From contig NC_134147.1 in the NCBI RefSeq assembly GCF_033958435.1, positions 47,672,001 to 47,736,000 of the forward strand: a stretch of DNA of 64,000 nt, written 5' to 3'. The DNA is from Carettochelys insculpta. Lineage: Eukaryota; Chordata; Testudines; Carettochelyidae. The notes beneath the pieces are model-generated. The model did no database searches, was not told the DNA's origin, and was given only the letters and a program-made list of their open reading frames with translations. The position numbers and the translations under genes are program-made. Positions 1 to 10,754 of this stretch are shown here, piece after piece; position 1 is the first letter of the stretch; every line of letters begins with the position of its first letter.

Positions 1-404
1 TTTTTAATCTGTCTCATAAACCCCTGGCAGCGTACATACGTCAGCGCTCTGCCATGGAGAGAGTGATTATAAACAGGAAAGCCTATAAAATCAGTTTCCA
101 TGCTGATAATGTTTTTGTACTAGTGAGAAATCCATCCTCATTAATCCCACCATTACAGAATGTAGCTGACAGTTTTGGAGCAATCTCTGGTCTTTGTATT
201 AAATCACAAACAATGGCTATATCCAGATACCCAGATCCTTCTCAGTTTCAGCATTTTTCATTGTAAATAAGCAAGGAAATACCTTATTTGGGTGCAAAGA
301 TTTTTTCTAATTTCCTGACATTGTTTCCTTAAAAATAGATTGTATAGGAAGTGACAATTCCAAGGATGTAGACAGGTGGTGTCTCCTCTTTCAACTAGAG
401 ATAC
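1..404. other. No recognised feature
   Basis: AT-rich sequence with no convincing coding frame, repeat boundary or RNA gene that I can identify. A 70-codon open frame at 54-266 has no recognisable motif and is not treated as a gene. Confidence 0.4.
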
Positions 405-2260
405 GGGTGTGATGGGTTGTGTCACAGGGATCCCCTGAGATTCTCACTGAACAGTCTGGTCATGGCACTGAGCCTACCTATCTGCCCTCTGGGGCACCCC
501 ACCACCCTTCCCTACTGGCCCAAAAGCTCTGGTGTCCCTCAACAAGGGCACAGAGTTGGGGTAACAGATCTCCAGCAGAGAAATACACACACTATGAACA
601 GTTCAGTTCTGGGTGGGCTCAGTTCTGGGGACTGGATAGCACCTATGGGCACAGTCTTAATGGGAACAAAACCCAAATAAATCTGTCTTCGTTTATATGT
701 TTTACACAGAGAAAGCTTGATCCATTTCTCAATGAGAGAGAGAGATGCACAATTGTAGTTCCCGCACCCCGGTAACAGTTTTTACACTGGGTGTGATAAT
801 AAAAAAAGTGATTTTATGAGTTGTAAAAGTAGTATTTAAGTCATTGCAAGTGATGACAGGCAGATCAAAGTAAGTTAATAAGCTAAAATAAAACAAAGTG
901 TGACAGCTAAGCCTAGTACACTAAGAGAAGTTCTTACTAGTCATAGTTTCTCAGCCAAGTTCCTATTCCAGGTAAAGTTCTTCTCAGGCCAGAGCTGATC
1001 TTTTTCTGACCTTCGTCTAGGAGCTTCTCTCCTCCACAACCCCTTTAGAGTTTTTTTGTTTCCAGATTTTTTTCATGTGTCTTCTTGGGGAGGGGCGCTG
1101 TCTGCAAAGCCAGCTGAACACAATCATCATTTGCTTCCTCTCCCTTAAATAGAATTTTCCCAGGGTGGGAAATCTTTGTTCCATACCCCTCATTCCGGTG
1201 GAAGAATACCAACTTCAAGATGGATTCAGAATCAGATGACCTGGTCATAGGTCTTTGTAGGACCAACTACAGATTAGGTTTACAGAAAAAAGAAGCCTAT
1301 TGACAGACCAGTCTTGAGCACTGGACCATTAAGTTCCTTACATACCACTAATGGCTTTCACTAGCCCACCGAGATTAAAAAGAGGCTTACATCGCATATT
1401 TTGAACTTCAAATACAGGCATGGTACAGGCACACAAATAGAACATACACATTCTGGGGATTACGTGCGCTCCAGTGAAAAATCACAAGCCCCATTTTTGC
1501 ATAAAGCATAGTTCAGTTATGCATATTGATATCCAAACCCACATTTTCATATAAACATGGGGGTGCAGCATGGCAATGAGGTTGCCAGGTTTGTATTTGT
1601 ATAATCTAGCAGTTTAGTGTGTACTGTCGTAAGGCGGTCCACTCCTGCAGCTCTGTCTACTCTACTCACCAGCCAGGTTTGATGTTGAAAAACAGCTTAG
1701 CGCAGCCGTGTGGTTCCCACTCTTCTTTTATATACCATAAGAGGCTATCTGTGACTGTCAGAAAAAATCCAGTCTTTGCATCTGCCTGGGACATCTTGCA
1801 ATTCATTAAGCCAGAGACAGCATCTGCTCTTACTTATTCTTGTCTCATACGTCTATAAGATAACCCTGCCTCAGGATCAAGGCCAACTCCACACTTAGGC
1901 CAGTTTGGAAAGAAAACGGGTGAACAACGATTAAAGGTATAATCCAAGATGATTGAGTGGCCTCCTTTAAACATGCATAAACAGTTATCAGCTACCGCAA
2001 CCTCACATTTTCCCTTTCTTCAGTGGCTGTGCCCAAAGATTAACAGAAGGCTAGTGTGCCGTTGGCCCATTCCAACTCTCTCACCTCAAGAACATGTTAA
2101 GATGTGGAAGCAAAAGTCACCTTGGAGGAATTACTTATATGCAGTTTAGTTCTTTGCATTACCGTCCCTATGTCAGTCTCAAAGAGCATGGGGAAAAGAA
2201 CACAATTTTACTGTCACAAGAGAAACCTGGAAGGATCTCAGGTGTAATGTGAAAGGTTCT
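405..2260. repeat. Possible old dispersed repeat, unclassified
   Basis: The stretch has the texture of a long non-coding dispersed repeat: short open frames only and no exon-like frame. I believe similar sequence is found repeatedly in turtle genomes, but that is memory rather than anything visible here, and I see no terminal repeats or target duplication. The class (LTR internal region, DNA transposon or other) cannot be decided from the window. Confidence 0.25.
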
Positions 2261-2899
2261 TGATCCCTGCAAGTCTTCCAGATCAAAGTAGCAGGGAAGG
2301 TTCTACTGACTCCAGAGTGTTGCTTAATGCTAGATTGGCGGCACACAGTGAATGCTGGAGATGCAAACAGCCACCTGCCGACCTTTCACATGTGTGCTAC
2401 AGTGATCGAAACGTGTGTGTACTGAAACACTGGAGTCAGTTCTCACAGCAATTTTGCCACTATGCTGGCTCCTCCACGCCTGTGTATTTTAGAGGTGCTA
2501 GATGAGCTGGTGTAACGGGCTCAGAATGTGAAATGAATTGCCACAACTATGTTGGTGTCTAAAATAGAGCTTTGGTGGAAATGGCAATCAGCAATTCCTT
2601 CCTCATACCCAAACTGGCTTGCTGAGAAATCTACTGCTGCATTTATGGAAAACAGGACTCTGGCTAACAGAAAAGTTGAGAAAAATTTGAGACCGTCTGG
2701 TCACATGTGAAACTATTGTGTAATCTTTGAGTTGAGTATGTTTGTCCCAGTTCCGATCACTCACTTATTTATCTATTTACTCATCAGTTGAAGCCCTGCC
2801 TGAGCACTAACGGTTCCAGTTTGGTGGTTCTTTTGTTTTTCCTTTTGACATAGATTTTGTTTTGTAATAGTATTTAGACTCACACAGCTATCTCTCTAT
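2261..2899. other. No recognised feature
   Basis: No coding frame, repeat termini or RNA gene recognised. Confidence 0.35.
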
Positions 2900-3157
2900 C
2901 AAAACAAAACGGGGTCCAGTAGTACTTTAAAGACTTACAAAATAATTTATTAGGTGATGAGCTTTCATGGGACAGACCCCCTTCTTCAGATTGTAGCCAT
3001 ACCAGAACAGACTCAATTTTTGGTTCTCTGTGCTTTAAATATTGTCTGTTTGGTAAAGCTATGATCTGAAGAAGGGGGTCTATCCCACAAAAGCTCATCG
3101 CCTAATAAATTATGTTGTTAGTCTTTAAAGTGCTACTTGACTGCTTCTTTGTTTTGA
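2900..3157. repeat. Palindromic dispersed repeat, copy 1 (both arms)
   Basis: Two inverted arms of about 95 bp (about 2900-2997 and 3066-3157) flank a 70-bp spacer. Each arm carries the series ACTTTAAAGACT, TTTATTAGG, GAGCTTT, ACAGACCCCCTTCTTCAGAT, and the second arm reads the same series on the other strand. Five more full or half copies lie at 16646, 25447, 29226, 30247 and 42847. The family is non-coding and probably a MITE or fold-back element; its formal name is not known to me. Confidence 0.7.
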
Positions 3158-4682
3158 CAGATTTTGTTTTATTATTTGTATTTTATATAAAGCAATAAAA
3201 AATAAAGTTAAAATGACTTTGATAATGAAACAGACTTGGCCCTCTGGGCTTACAGCCTGGGGATCTCATTGCCTTTGGTGACTCAGTCCTGTGATGCCAC
3301 CTCAATGCCCCACTCATCTGCTTCTGAGCAAAACAGGTTTGAGATACCTTCTGGGCTGCCCCCACTTTATCTAACACTTTCCTGAGCTGCCCACTAAGCC
3401 ACTGCCTTCTCCTCACTTAACTCTCTCGAACTTCTTCCCAAAGCCGGCCAGAATTAGCCACCCAGACTCTTATTGCTGCTGTGCTCCAGCCTTCATCGAA
3501 TAGTCACACAAGCCTCTCAACGTTAACCTTGTCAATGTCACAGTGACCCTGGTACCGCCTGTCCCCATTGCTAGAGCTGGTCGTTGGAGCCAAACATTTA
3601 TAGCACTGGCTTGAGCAATAGTTTCAGAACATGTCTTGTACCTTACCGCCAGGTGACCAGGGCAGCCGTATGGGATGAGTGGAGACCCAGGTTCAAGGCC
3701 TGATGCCAAACGTTTTTTTGATCCCAGGTCACGCTGAATCAGGCAGTGCAGGGGCTCACACTAGGCTACCCCCAGCTGATGCTGGGGCCCTTGTCACCAG
3801 GATGAGCACTCTGGTCTCAGTCACCAAATGACTGTTTCAGCACAAGGGTGTTTTCGCGCCCATGTCTGAAGGGTTTTGAGTGGGATCCAGCGCAGGTGGG
3901 CAACAGCTTTGGAAGCCTCTGCAGTGGCCAGAGAAGGGAGTTGTTATCCTTTGGTCAGTTTTCACCAATCCCCCGTGTCCTGGCCTTGACACTGCATCGG
4001 TGCACAGCTGCCAGTAGCTTGTGCTCGTTGTGGGGAGGGAGGAGGATTCTTGTGAAAGGTGCCCAAGGCCCCTGACTGCTCTGCCTTATAATCAAAGTAC
4101 ATGGGCACCTTTACTGTAATATTGGCTCCAGTGCACTACATGGGAGCTTGGCCAGTATCTTCGTAGGAACCAGGCTTTCACTCGTGCTGTATAGAGGGGA
4201 CAAGGAGGAAGACCACAGGCCTCTACTGCTGGCAGTGTCCGATTTCCTCGCTGCTTCCTGGGTTCCCCTGCCACATTTCTAGTTTGCTGCTTGGCTGCTT
4301 TCAACTCTTGTCCACCTAGCAGCTGCAGAAGCCAGGGCCCCATCCTCCTGTTCTTGCCCCCCAGCTGCTGATGGGTAGCAGGTCCCAGAGGAAAATCTCT
4401 GGAGCAGACTATTTTCCAGGCTCCTTCACCTAACCCTGCCTGGTTCAGTGCCTTGATGGACAGGTGGAAGTGTAGCAGGGAAGCCAGGAGGCAGACAGTG
4501 CCCAGGAGACAGTGGTGGAAATGGCAGAAACAACATCCTCTCTTTCTCTTATGTAGCAGTGGATTCAGGGTTGTCAAAGAAAGGGGCAACTGCTCAGGTC
4601 GTGGGAGGTGGCAATGACCGGGGGAAAGGCTGCTCAGGCCCAGGAGGTGACTGGGAGAAAAACATGGCGGAGGACCACAAAA
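3158..4682. other. No recognised feature
   Basis: Moderately GC-rich sequence. A 202-codon minus-strand open frame (4092-4700) runs into the CR1 at its right end, has low-complexity composition and no domain, so it is treated as chance. Nothing else recognised. Confidence 0.35.
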
Positions 4683-4938
4683 GAACATAAGAACGGTCAT
4701 ACTGGGTCAGATCAAAGGTCCATCCAGCCCAGTCTGCCAACAGTGGCCAGTGCCAGGTGCCCTGAAGGGGTGGACCGAAGACAATGATCACGCGATTTGT
4801 TTCCTACCATCCATCTCCAGCCTCTGACAATCAGAGGCCAGGGACACCATTCCTACCCTTGGCTAATAGCCTTTTATTGACCTCACCTCCATGAATTTAT
4901 CTAGCTCTTTCTTAAATTCTGTTATAGTCCTAGCCTTC
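4683..4938 (-). mobile_element. CR1 LINE copy A, 3' end (first part, split)
   Basis: This is the 3' terminal part of a CR1-type LINE in reverse orientation, recognised from the block beginning GAACATAAGAACGGTCATAC, a very common reptile CR1 segment. It stops at 4938 in the middle of the element. The same CR1 resumes at 14584-14598, where the next expected segment (GGAGTTCCACAGG and onward) follows. The sequence TAGTCCTAGCCTTC at 4925-4938 recurs with one mismatch at 14584-14597, so the intervening 9.6 kb is a later insertion. No functional protein remains. Confidence 0.85.
4925..4938. repeat. Left target-site duplication of the EN-RT LINE
   Basis: TAGTCCTAGCCTTC here matches TAGTCCTCGCCTTC at 14584-14597 (13 of 14). 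Both copies sit in CR1 sequence that is continuous once the intervening DNA is removed. A 14-bp duplication fits target-primed reverse transcription. Confidence 0.8.
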
Positions 4939-4948
4939 TGGCCGCTCT

Positions 4949-5110
4949 GGCTACGTCTACACGTGAAGCCTACATCGAAGTAGCTTATTTCGATGTTGCG
5001 ACATCAAAATAGCCTATTTCGATGAATAGGTGCAGCGAGGGAACGTCTACACGTCAAAGTAGCACACATCGAAATAGGGATGCCAGGCACAGCTGCAGAC
5101 AGGGTCAACG
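4949..5110. repeat. Left TIR and subterminal TCGAA repeats of the Harbinger element
   Basis: After the 15-bp terminal repeat the region carries repeated ATCGAAGTAG, ATTTCGATG, ATCGAAATAG units in both orientations, and a second internal GTCTACACG at about 5046-5054. Such subterminal arrays are typical binding sites for the transposase or its Myb-like partner; the binding role is inferred. Confidence 0.7.
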
Positions 5111-5149
5111 GGCGGACTAGCGCTTCTGGGGCAACAGCTAGCCGCTCCC

Positions 5150-5166
5150 TTAAAGGGCCCCTCCCA
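5150..5166 (+). promoter_or_regulatory. TTAAAGGGCC element upstream of the transposase ATG
   Basis: CCCTTAAAGGGCCCC lies about 75 bp before the transposase start. The same TTAAAGG-type motif occurs inside the ends of the other copies, at about 9268-9280, 20503, 46038, 54138 and 58306. Its conservation near both gene starts suggests a TATA-like core promoter; no direct evidence. Confidence 0.4.
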
Positions 5167-5234
5167 CATACACTTAGCCTGCACAGCACACGGTCTGAGG
5201 AGCCATAGGCACACAGACCCCGGGCGCCGCAGTC

Positions 5235-6681
5235 ATGGACCCCCAGCAGCAGCAGCAGCAGCTAGAGGTCCACCCAGCCCTCCCGGCAGGAGCAGGGCTT
5301 GCCCTGACCCATGCCATGTGGGAGGCAGCTGAGTACCTCCTTGCCCCAGGGGAGGAGATGCCCCCAGGGCAGCAGGGCTCAACCCCTACCCCTGCAGCAC
5401 CCCGCTCCACCCCCCGCCTCACACGCCGGCGGCTGTGGAGCTACCCCACCAGCACCGACTGGTGGGAGCGGCTGGTGCTTGGGGAGTGGGATGACGACGA
5501 CCACTGGCTCAGGAACTTCAGGATGAGCCGGCAGACATTCCTGGAGCTGTGCCAGTGGCTCACCCCCGCACTCAGGCACCGGGACACTGCCATGCGGCGT
5601 GCCCTCCCTGTGGAGAAACGGGTCGGCATCGCTGTCTGGAAGCTGGCCACTCTGGACAGCTACCGATCCGTGGGGCAGCAGTTTGGTGTCGGGAAGGCCA
5701 CCGTCGGGGCTGTCTTCATGGAGGTAAGAGAACCCACAGGGGGAGGCCAGAGCAGGGCAGGGGGGCCAGGGCAGGGCAGGGCAGGGGGGCCAGGGCGGAG
5801 CAGGGGGGCCAGGGCAGGGCAGGGCAGGGGGACCAGGGCAGAGCAGGGGGGCCAGAGCAGGGCAGGGCCACGCACACCCTGCTCACCCCTCATTGGGGCT
5901 GTCCCATGTGCTTTCTCTGCAGGTTGTGCGTGCCATCAACGCCATGCTCCTGCACAGGCTCGTGAGGCTGGGGGACCCAGATGCCACCGTCACCGACTTT
6001 GCCACCCTGGGCTTCCCCAACTGCTTCGGGGCTCTGGATGGGACTCACATCCCCATCCGCGCCCCGCATCACAGTGGAGGACGATACCTCAATCGGAAGG
6101 GCTACCATTCTGTTGTCCTCCAGGCCTTGGTGGACAGCTGGGGATGTTTCCAGGCCATTTACGTGGGCTGGCCTGGCAGCACCCACGACGCCCAGGTTTT
6201 TCGGAACTTGGGCCTGTGCCGCCGGCTGGAGGCGGGAACCTACATCCCCCAGCGGGAGATCCCTCTGGGGGACACCACCATGCCCTTCTGCATCATCGCA
6301 GATGCAGCATACCCCCTCCGGCCGTGGCTCATGCACCCCTACACGGGACATCTCTCCGCTAGCCAGGAGCGCTTCAACGAGCGCCTGAACCGTGCGCGCC
6401 AGGTGGTGGAGCACTCATTTGGCTGCCTCAAGGGACGCTGGAGATGTCTCCTGACCCGCCTGGATGCGGGCCCCAACAACATCCCCCAGATTGTGGGTGC
6501 CTGCTGCGCCCTGCACAACCTCGTGGAGAGCAAGGGGGAGACCTTTCTGCAGGGCTGGGCCGCGGAGGCCGGCAGGGCACACGTGCAGCCACCTGCTGCC
6601 CCCAGTCGGCAGGTGGACCCAGAGGGGACCCGGGTCCGGGAGGCCCTGCGGGCCCACTTCGACCAACAGGCCACGGGATGA
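5235..6681 (+). CDS. PIF/Harbinger DDE transposase (HARBI1-like), two exons
   Basis: Exon 1 is 5235-5723 and exon 2 is 5923-6681, giving about 415 residues. The intron starts GAG|GTAAGAG, ends CTTTCTCTGCAG|GTTGTG, is phase 0, and joins two frames that are otherwise separate. The N-terminus has a short glutamine run. A helix-turn-helix-like region (residues about 100-160, with RSVGQQFGVGKATV) precedes the catalytic DDE_Tnp_4 domain. Key motifs are DGTHIPI (Asp about 202), PGSTHDAQVF (Asp about 252), IIADAAYPL (Asp about 290) and VVEHSFGCLKGRWR (Glu about 326); the last two acidic residues are 35 apart, as in the DD35E arrangement. The protein should cut and paste the element in the nucleus, aided by the Myb-like partner at the other end. 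No internal stop or frameshift is seen. Decayed relatives with the same intron position lie at 44.4-45.4 and 54.5-55.7 kb. Confidence 0.88.
5738..5872 (+). repeat. GGGCAGGGCA tandem repeat inside the transposase intron
   Basis: The 199-bp intron is filled largely by imperfect tandem units of GGGGGGCCAGGGCAGGGC type. The units keep several overlapping frames open, which explains long spurious frames running through the intron. The G runs could form quadruplexes. Confidence 0.75.
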
Positions 6682-7180
6682 ACTCTGCCCAGGCCCCCTA
6701 CTGCCCGCCCCTTCCTCCACCACACTCCTGCCCCAACGCCCACACCATGGAGCACCCCACCGCCCCCCCCTCCCACTTGTCCTGGACAAATGACAGCACG
6801 AACTTGTGGGTGAACGTAAATTTTTTTTTTCTAGCCGAACCTTTTTTTTGGGGTGTAAATAAATATGTCAACCACAAACAGAAAACTAGGTACAAACGTT
6901 CAAACAAAGCAATATGTACAAAGATAAAACAATCCAAAGAAACAACTGTGTGCCATACATAATAAAAAGAAAACCAGGGAGGAGAAAGGGGAGAACTATT
7001 TACATGGGGGGGACGGGGCAAACGGGGGCACCAAAAAAACAGGGTCCAACTATATACGGGGGGGGCCACGTCCCGGGCCTCTCGCCCCTATAGCCCGGCA
7101 CTGGGCGTGCCCGGCCGGGAGCCCTGCCGCGCCTGCAGTCTGGTCTGCGGCTAGGTGGGAGCGGGCTGGACCGGAAGGTA
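6682..7180. other. Convergent 3' region of the two Harbinger genes
   Basis: Between the two stop codons the sequence is AT-rich and non-coding. AATAAA occurs at 6858-6863 and 6961-6966 in the plus orientation and could serve as the transposase polyadenylation signal. No clear AATAAA is seen for the minus-strand gene. Confidence 0.5.
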
Positions 7181-9366
7181 TCAGGGCCGGCGAGTCTCAG
7201 GTGGCTCCAGGGGTCCCTCGGCACTCTGGCCCTCGCGGGTGGGTGGTGGGGCGACGGCGGACGGGCCGGCGACGGGCGGAGCAGCTGGTGGTGGGGCTGC
7301 AGGAGCGGGCAGGGCGGGCGATGGGTTGGCCGGCGCGGCATGGGGGGCCAGGTAGTCCACGAGCCGGTTAAATGTCTGCATATAGGCCCCCCATGCCTCC
7401 TGGCGCCAGGCCAGCGCCCGCTCCTGCAGCTGGAGGTGCTGCTCCGAGACCTCCAGCTGCCGGCGGAGGATGGCCAGCAGCTGGGGGTCCGTCGCCGTCG
7501 GCGGTAGTAGGCGCGGGGTCCGCCGTCTAGCCCTCCGCGGGGCCGGTCCTTCCTCGGCCGAGGGGCTGCCCTGGAGCGATGGTCCCGGAGGGCTCTCCGG
7601 GACAACTGAGGCCTCGCCGGCGCTCTCTTCCGGTCCTTCTGATGGTGCAGGTGCAGGTGCAGGACACAGGAGAGGAGGGGGGAAAGAAGAATGGAGACAG
7701 GCGTTAGTGTGGGCCCCGAGCCGTGGCCTTGGTCCCCCCTGCCCTGTGCTGTAGGTTCCCCATCCCCGTCCCCGGGAGATGCTGCTGTGATGGATGGGGT
7801 TCAGGGGTCCCCCTGCCCTGCACCCCGTCCCCTGGTGGGAGCGACTCTCACTTCACCCACAGGGTCTGAGAGCAGGAGAGGTGTCTTAGGCCACAGATGG
7901 CCACTTTCTGGCAGGAGTGACAGCACCAGCTGTCGGAAGAGACAGTCCTTCCAACCCGTCGTGGGGAGAAGACCTCAAGGGGGGCCCCTCTGGGATGCAG
8001 CTTTCCCCCTCCTCAGGCTGGCTGCCTACCAGCTCTCCCTTCCCCTAGCCTCTACCTGTGGCCCCCGCCCTCGCCCCCCATTTCTAAGCCAGCTCGGCTC
8101 CTCCCTCCTGTTTGTTCAGGGCAGAGGTGTCACCTGCCAGCTGTAGCTCCAGGATCCTCCTTTGGCCCTGGGAGTTCTTCGGCTCTTGTGGCTCATATGT
8201 AGCCTGAGTCTCCCTTTTGCACTCCCCCCCACTCCATCACATGCTGCTGCTGCGGGGTGTCCCACCCACTCCGCCCGGGGGCCCCTCGAGGTTCCGCTCC
8301 CCCCGGCCCGGAAATGGGGCATGGCACTGTCATGCAGGGTGGCGGGGGGCAGGGGCTGATGGATGCAGTGCTGTGAGGGCCATGCCCCTGGTGTCCTTGG
8401 GGCCATGGCCATGTGAGCATGTGGGGGGCCCTGGACACATCTCTGTTACCCCCGCCCCTCAAGCCCAGGGGTGTCCACCAGAGAGGGGTACCTACCTGTC
8501 GGTCCGCTCCCACGGTCCGGAGATCCCCGGGGGTCGGAGGCCCTGCTGCTGCTCCGGGATGGCAGGAGGAGGATCTGCAGGCTGGATTCTGCGGAAGAGG
8601 AGCCCCCCTCCTCCTCCTCCTCCTCCTCCTCCTGCCGCGATGTCCCGGGGATGGCCTCCGGGGGGGGCCCCCTGGGTGCGGGGCTTGCCTCCGGGGCGGA
8701 GTCCGTCTGCAGGGCCTGCTGGGGCTTGTCAGCCGAGGTGTCAAGGGTGGCCGGAGGGGAGGAGGTGTGCCGGGAGCCCAGGATGTTCCTGAGCTCCCTG
8801 TAAAAGGGGCAAGTGATGGGGGCGGCCCCAGATCGGCTGGCCGCATCCCGGGCCCGGGCATAACGCTGCCGCAGCTCCTTCACCTTACTCCTCACATGAT
8901 CAGGAGTGTGGGCAGGGTGACCCCGGGCAGCCAGGCCATCGGCCAGCCGAGCGAACGCATCCGCGTTCCGCCTCTTGCTCCCCATTACCTGGAGCACCTC
9001 CTCCTCGCTCCAGAGCCCCAGCAGGTCCCGCATCTCGGCCTCCGTCCAGGAGGGGCCCCGCTGCCGCTTCCCAGACTGGCTGGCCCTCTGGCTAGGCTGG
9101 CTGCCCTGGCTCCTCTTGGGGGGGGGTCCCCTGGGGGCGCTGGGGGGGCTGCTGGCTAGCCATCGCCGCTGGGTGGGTGGCTGAGGGTTGTGCAGGCTAG
9201 CCGCGTGTGCAGGCTGCAGCCTGCATGTTGCCTCAGCTTCCTGCAGAGTCAGGGAGGGGGAGGGGACCTTTAAGGGGCCGCTCCACGCGGCCACCAGTGA
9301 GCTGAGGGGCTGGAGAGAGCGTCTCTCAACCCCCCCAGCTGATGGCCGCCATGGAGGACCCGGCAA
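7181..9366 (-). CDS. Harbinger Myb/SANT-like (trihelix) DNA-binding protein, two exons
   Basis: Exon 1 reads 9366 to 8496 and exon 2 reads 7638 to 7181, about 442 residues. Donor CAG|GTAGGTA and acceptor CACCATCAG|AA agree in phase. A Myb/SANT-like domain (residues about 105-197) starts RGPSWTEAEMRDLL and ends CPFYRELRNILG. It is followed by a proline/serine-rich region, a glutamate run (about 246-253) and, in exon 2, a coiled-coil-like helix with EVSEQHLQLQERALAWRQEA near FNRLVDYLA, the usual C-terminal layout of the second Harbinger protein. Such proteins bind subterminal DNA and bring the transposase to the nucleus and the ends. The N-terminus is uncertain: the promoter-like motif at 9268-9280 lies inside the upstream frame, and an ATG at 9163 would join the domain if a 9-base C run (9118-9126, minus strand) were one base shorter. 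The 857-bp intron contains a solo LTR. Confidence 0.72.
7786..8241 (-). mobile_element. Endogenous retrovirus solo LTR, 456 bp, in the Myb-gene intron
   Basis: Read on the minus strand it starts TGTGATGGAGTGGGGGG and ends CCCCATCCATCACA, the usual TG...CA termini. TGCTGC is directly repeated on both sides (7780-7785 and 8242-8247). The interior matches the LTR at 52576-52982 over most of its length, including the GGTTGGAA region and the final segment. No internal retroviral genes remain, so it is a recombined solo LTR. Insertion is antisense to the transposase gene and in the same sense as the Myb gene it sits in. Confidence 0.82.
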
Positions 9367-9369
9367 TTT

Positions 9370-9590
9370 CGACGTTGCGGGACGCGGATCGTCTACACTG
9401 TCCCTACTTCGACGTTGAATGTCGAAGTAGGGCGCTATTCCTATCTCCTCATGAGGTTAGCGACTTCGACGTCTCGCCGCCTAACGTCGAAGTTAACTTC
9501 GAAATAGCGCCCGACGCGTGTAGCCGCGACGGGCGCTATTTCGAAGTTAGTGCCGCTACTTCGAAGTAGCGTGCTCGTGTAGACACAGCT
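9370..9590. repeat. Right TIR and subterminal TTCGAA repeats of the Harbinger element
   Basis: Dense units ACTTCGACGT, AACTTCGAAATAG, TACTTCGAAGTAGC in both orientations precede the right terminal repeat GTGTAGACACAGCT. The same array, in reverse orientation, forms the left side of the non-autonomous element at 20057. Confidence 0.75.
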
Positions 9591-9593
9591 TCT

Positions 9594-10754
9594 AAGTGCT
9601 TGCTGGGTACTCTGGCTCGGTGAGCGTTTGTACTCCAGGAGTGCAGCGCGCTTCTTTTCAATGACTGGAATCATCTCATCGGAGTTAGCTTCAAACCAGT
9701 TATTCGTGTTTCTAGCTCTTCTTCCAAACACCGACAAGGCTGTGTCATAAACTGTATCCCTCAGATGTTGCTATTTGGATGTCACATTGGCGCCCCCAGG
9801 GCCTCTGCACAGATTTTCCTGGAGGGTCTCTCTGAACTTTTCAGCTTTCTCCGAGTTTGCCGTCTTTGTGGCGTCAATGCGGGGCCTTCCAGCAGGTTCA
9901 GAGTGGTACAGCTTCTTGGGTCTCAGCTTGAGCTTGGAGCAAACTAGCGAATGATCTGTATCACAGTCAGCACTATGATAGCTGCGTGTCAGAAGGACGT
10001 TTCTGAAGTTATTACGCCTAGTGATGACCACGTCTAGTTGATGCCAGTGCTTCGAGCGTGGGTGTCTCCACGACACTCTGTGCTGTGGCTTCATTTGGAA
10101 GAATGTGTTTGTGATGCACAGATTGTGGTACGTGCACAGTTCAAGGAGCCGCGGTCCATTGTCATTCATTTTTCCCACACCGAAGTGTCCTAAGCAGGAA
10201 GGCCATGAGGCCCAATTAGCTCCAACTCTTGCACTGAAGTCACCCAAGATGTACAGTTGTTCACGAGCAGGTATTTGCGCTACAGCAGCACTAAGCATGT
10301 CATAGAACTTGTCTTTTACTTCTGGTGTGGCGTACAGGGTTGGAGCATAAGCGCTGATCAGGTGGACGGGACCGGCACAAGTTTGAAGCGTGATCCGAAG
10401 AAGTCTTTCTGATCCGCCCATGACTAATTCCACCATTTGTAGCAGGGTGTTTCTGACAGCAAAGCCAACACCATGCTGTCTGGGTTCTTCTTGGGCTTTA
10501 CCCTGCCAGAAAAAGGTGTAGTCCTTTTCCTTTAGAGATCCCGAATCTGTGAGTCACGTCTCTTGCAGTGCAGCGATATCAACTCGGAGCCTCTTCAGTT
10601 CCTCGTTGATGACAGCGGTGTTTCGGGTGTCACTGATGGCCTGAAGATCTTCAGTCAAGCCAGTCAGCATGTTCCGCACATTCCAGCAAGCAAGCTTAAA
10701 TTGTTGATGTTTCTCATTTCTTATTGATTTGCCTGGTGCCCAAATTTCAGTCAC
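9594..10754 (-). pseudogene. EN-RT LINE ORF2, endonuclease and linker half (inverted)
   Basis: Apurinic-type endonuclease (exonuclease-endonuclease-phosphatase fold) of a non-LTR retrotransposon in one continuous minus-strand frame. Recognisable motifs: CWNVRNML near the start, IAALQET with the catalytic Glu, VGFAVRN, ISAYAPT, ILGDFSARVG, HWHQLDVVITRRN and CDTDHSLVC. Two stops break the frame, TGA at 10554-10556 (explained by CGA to TGA) and TAG at 9771-9773 (CAG to TAG). The GDFN motif has Ser for Asn. The linker continues past the second stop to 9594 and, after removal of the Harbinger element, for three more codons at 4948-4939. The matching RT half is on the opposite strand from 12458. 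Confidence 0.85.

Larger units (their letters stand above)
4949..9590 (+). mobile_element. Complete PIF/Harbinger-type transposon, 4642 bp
   Basis: Terminal inverted repeats begin GGCTACGTCTACACG on the left and, read from the right end inwards, AGCTGTGTCTACACG. A 3-bp duplication TCT lies outside (4946-4948 and 9591-9593); 3 bp is the Harbinger length, although the usual target is TWA. Removing the element rejoins the endonuclease-linker reading frame of the surrounding LINE, which proves the boundaries. Inside are two spliced genes transcribed towards each other, a DDE transposase (5235-6681, plus) and a Myb/SANT-like DNA-binding protein (9366-7181, minus). Both subterminal regions are packed with TTCGAA/ATCGAA-type repeats. 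The copy looks young: the transposase frame is uninterrupted and the three catalytic acidic residues are present. A solo LTR has landed in the intron of the second gene. Confidence 0.9.

Noticed and set aside
4092..4700. 202-codon minus frame
   Set aside because: Its N-terminus runs into CR1 3' sequence, the composition is low-complexity and no motif is recognisable.
5549..5965. Frames continuing through the transposase intron
   Set aside because: Kept open by the GGGCAGG tandem repeat; the splice sites and the conserved catalytic frame support removal of this segment.
8193..8861. Long frames on both strands across the Myb-like gene
   Set aside because: Alternative-frame shadows of the GC-rich coding exon and of the LTR in its intron; the poly-Glu codons give open proline or leucine frames.
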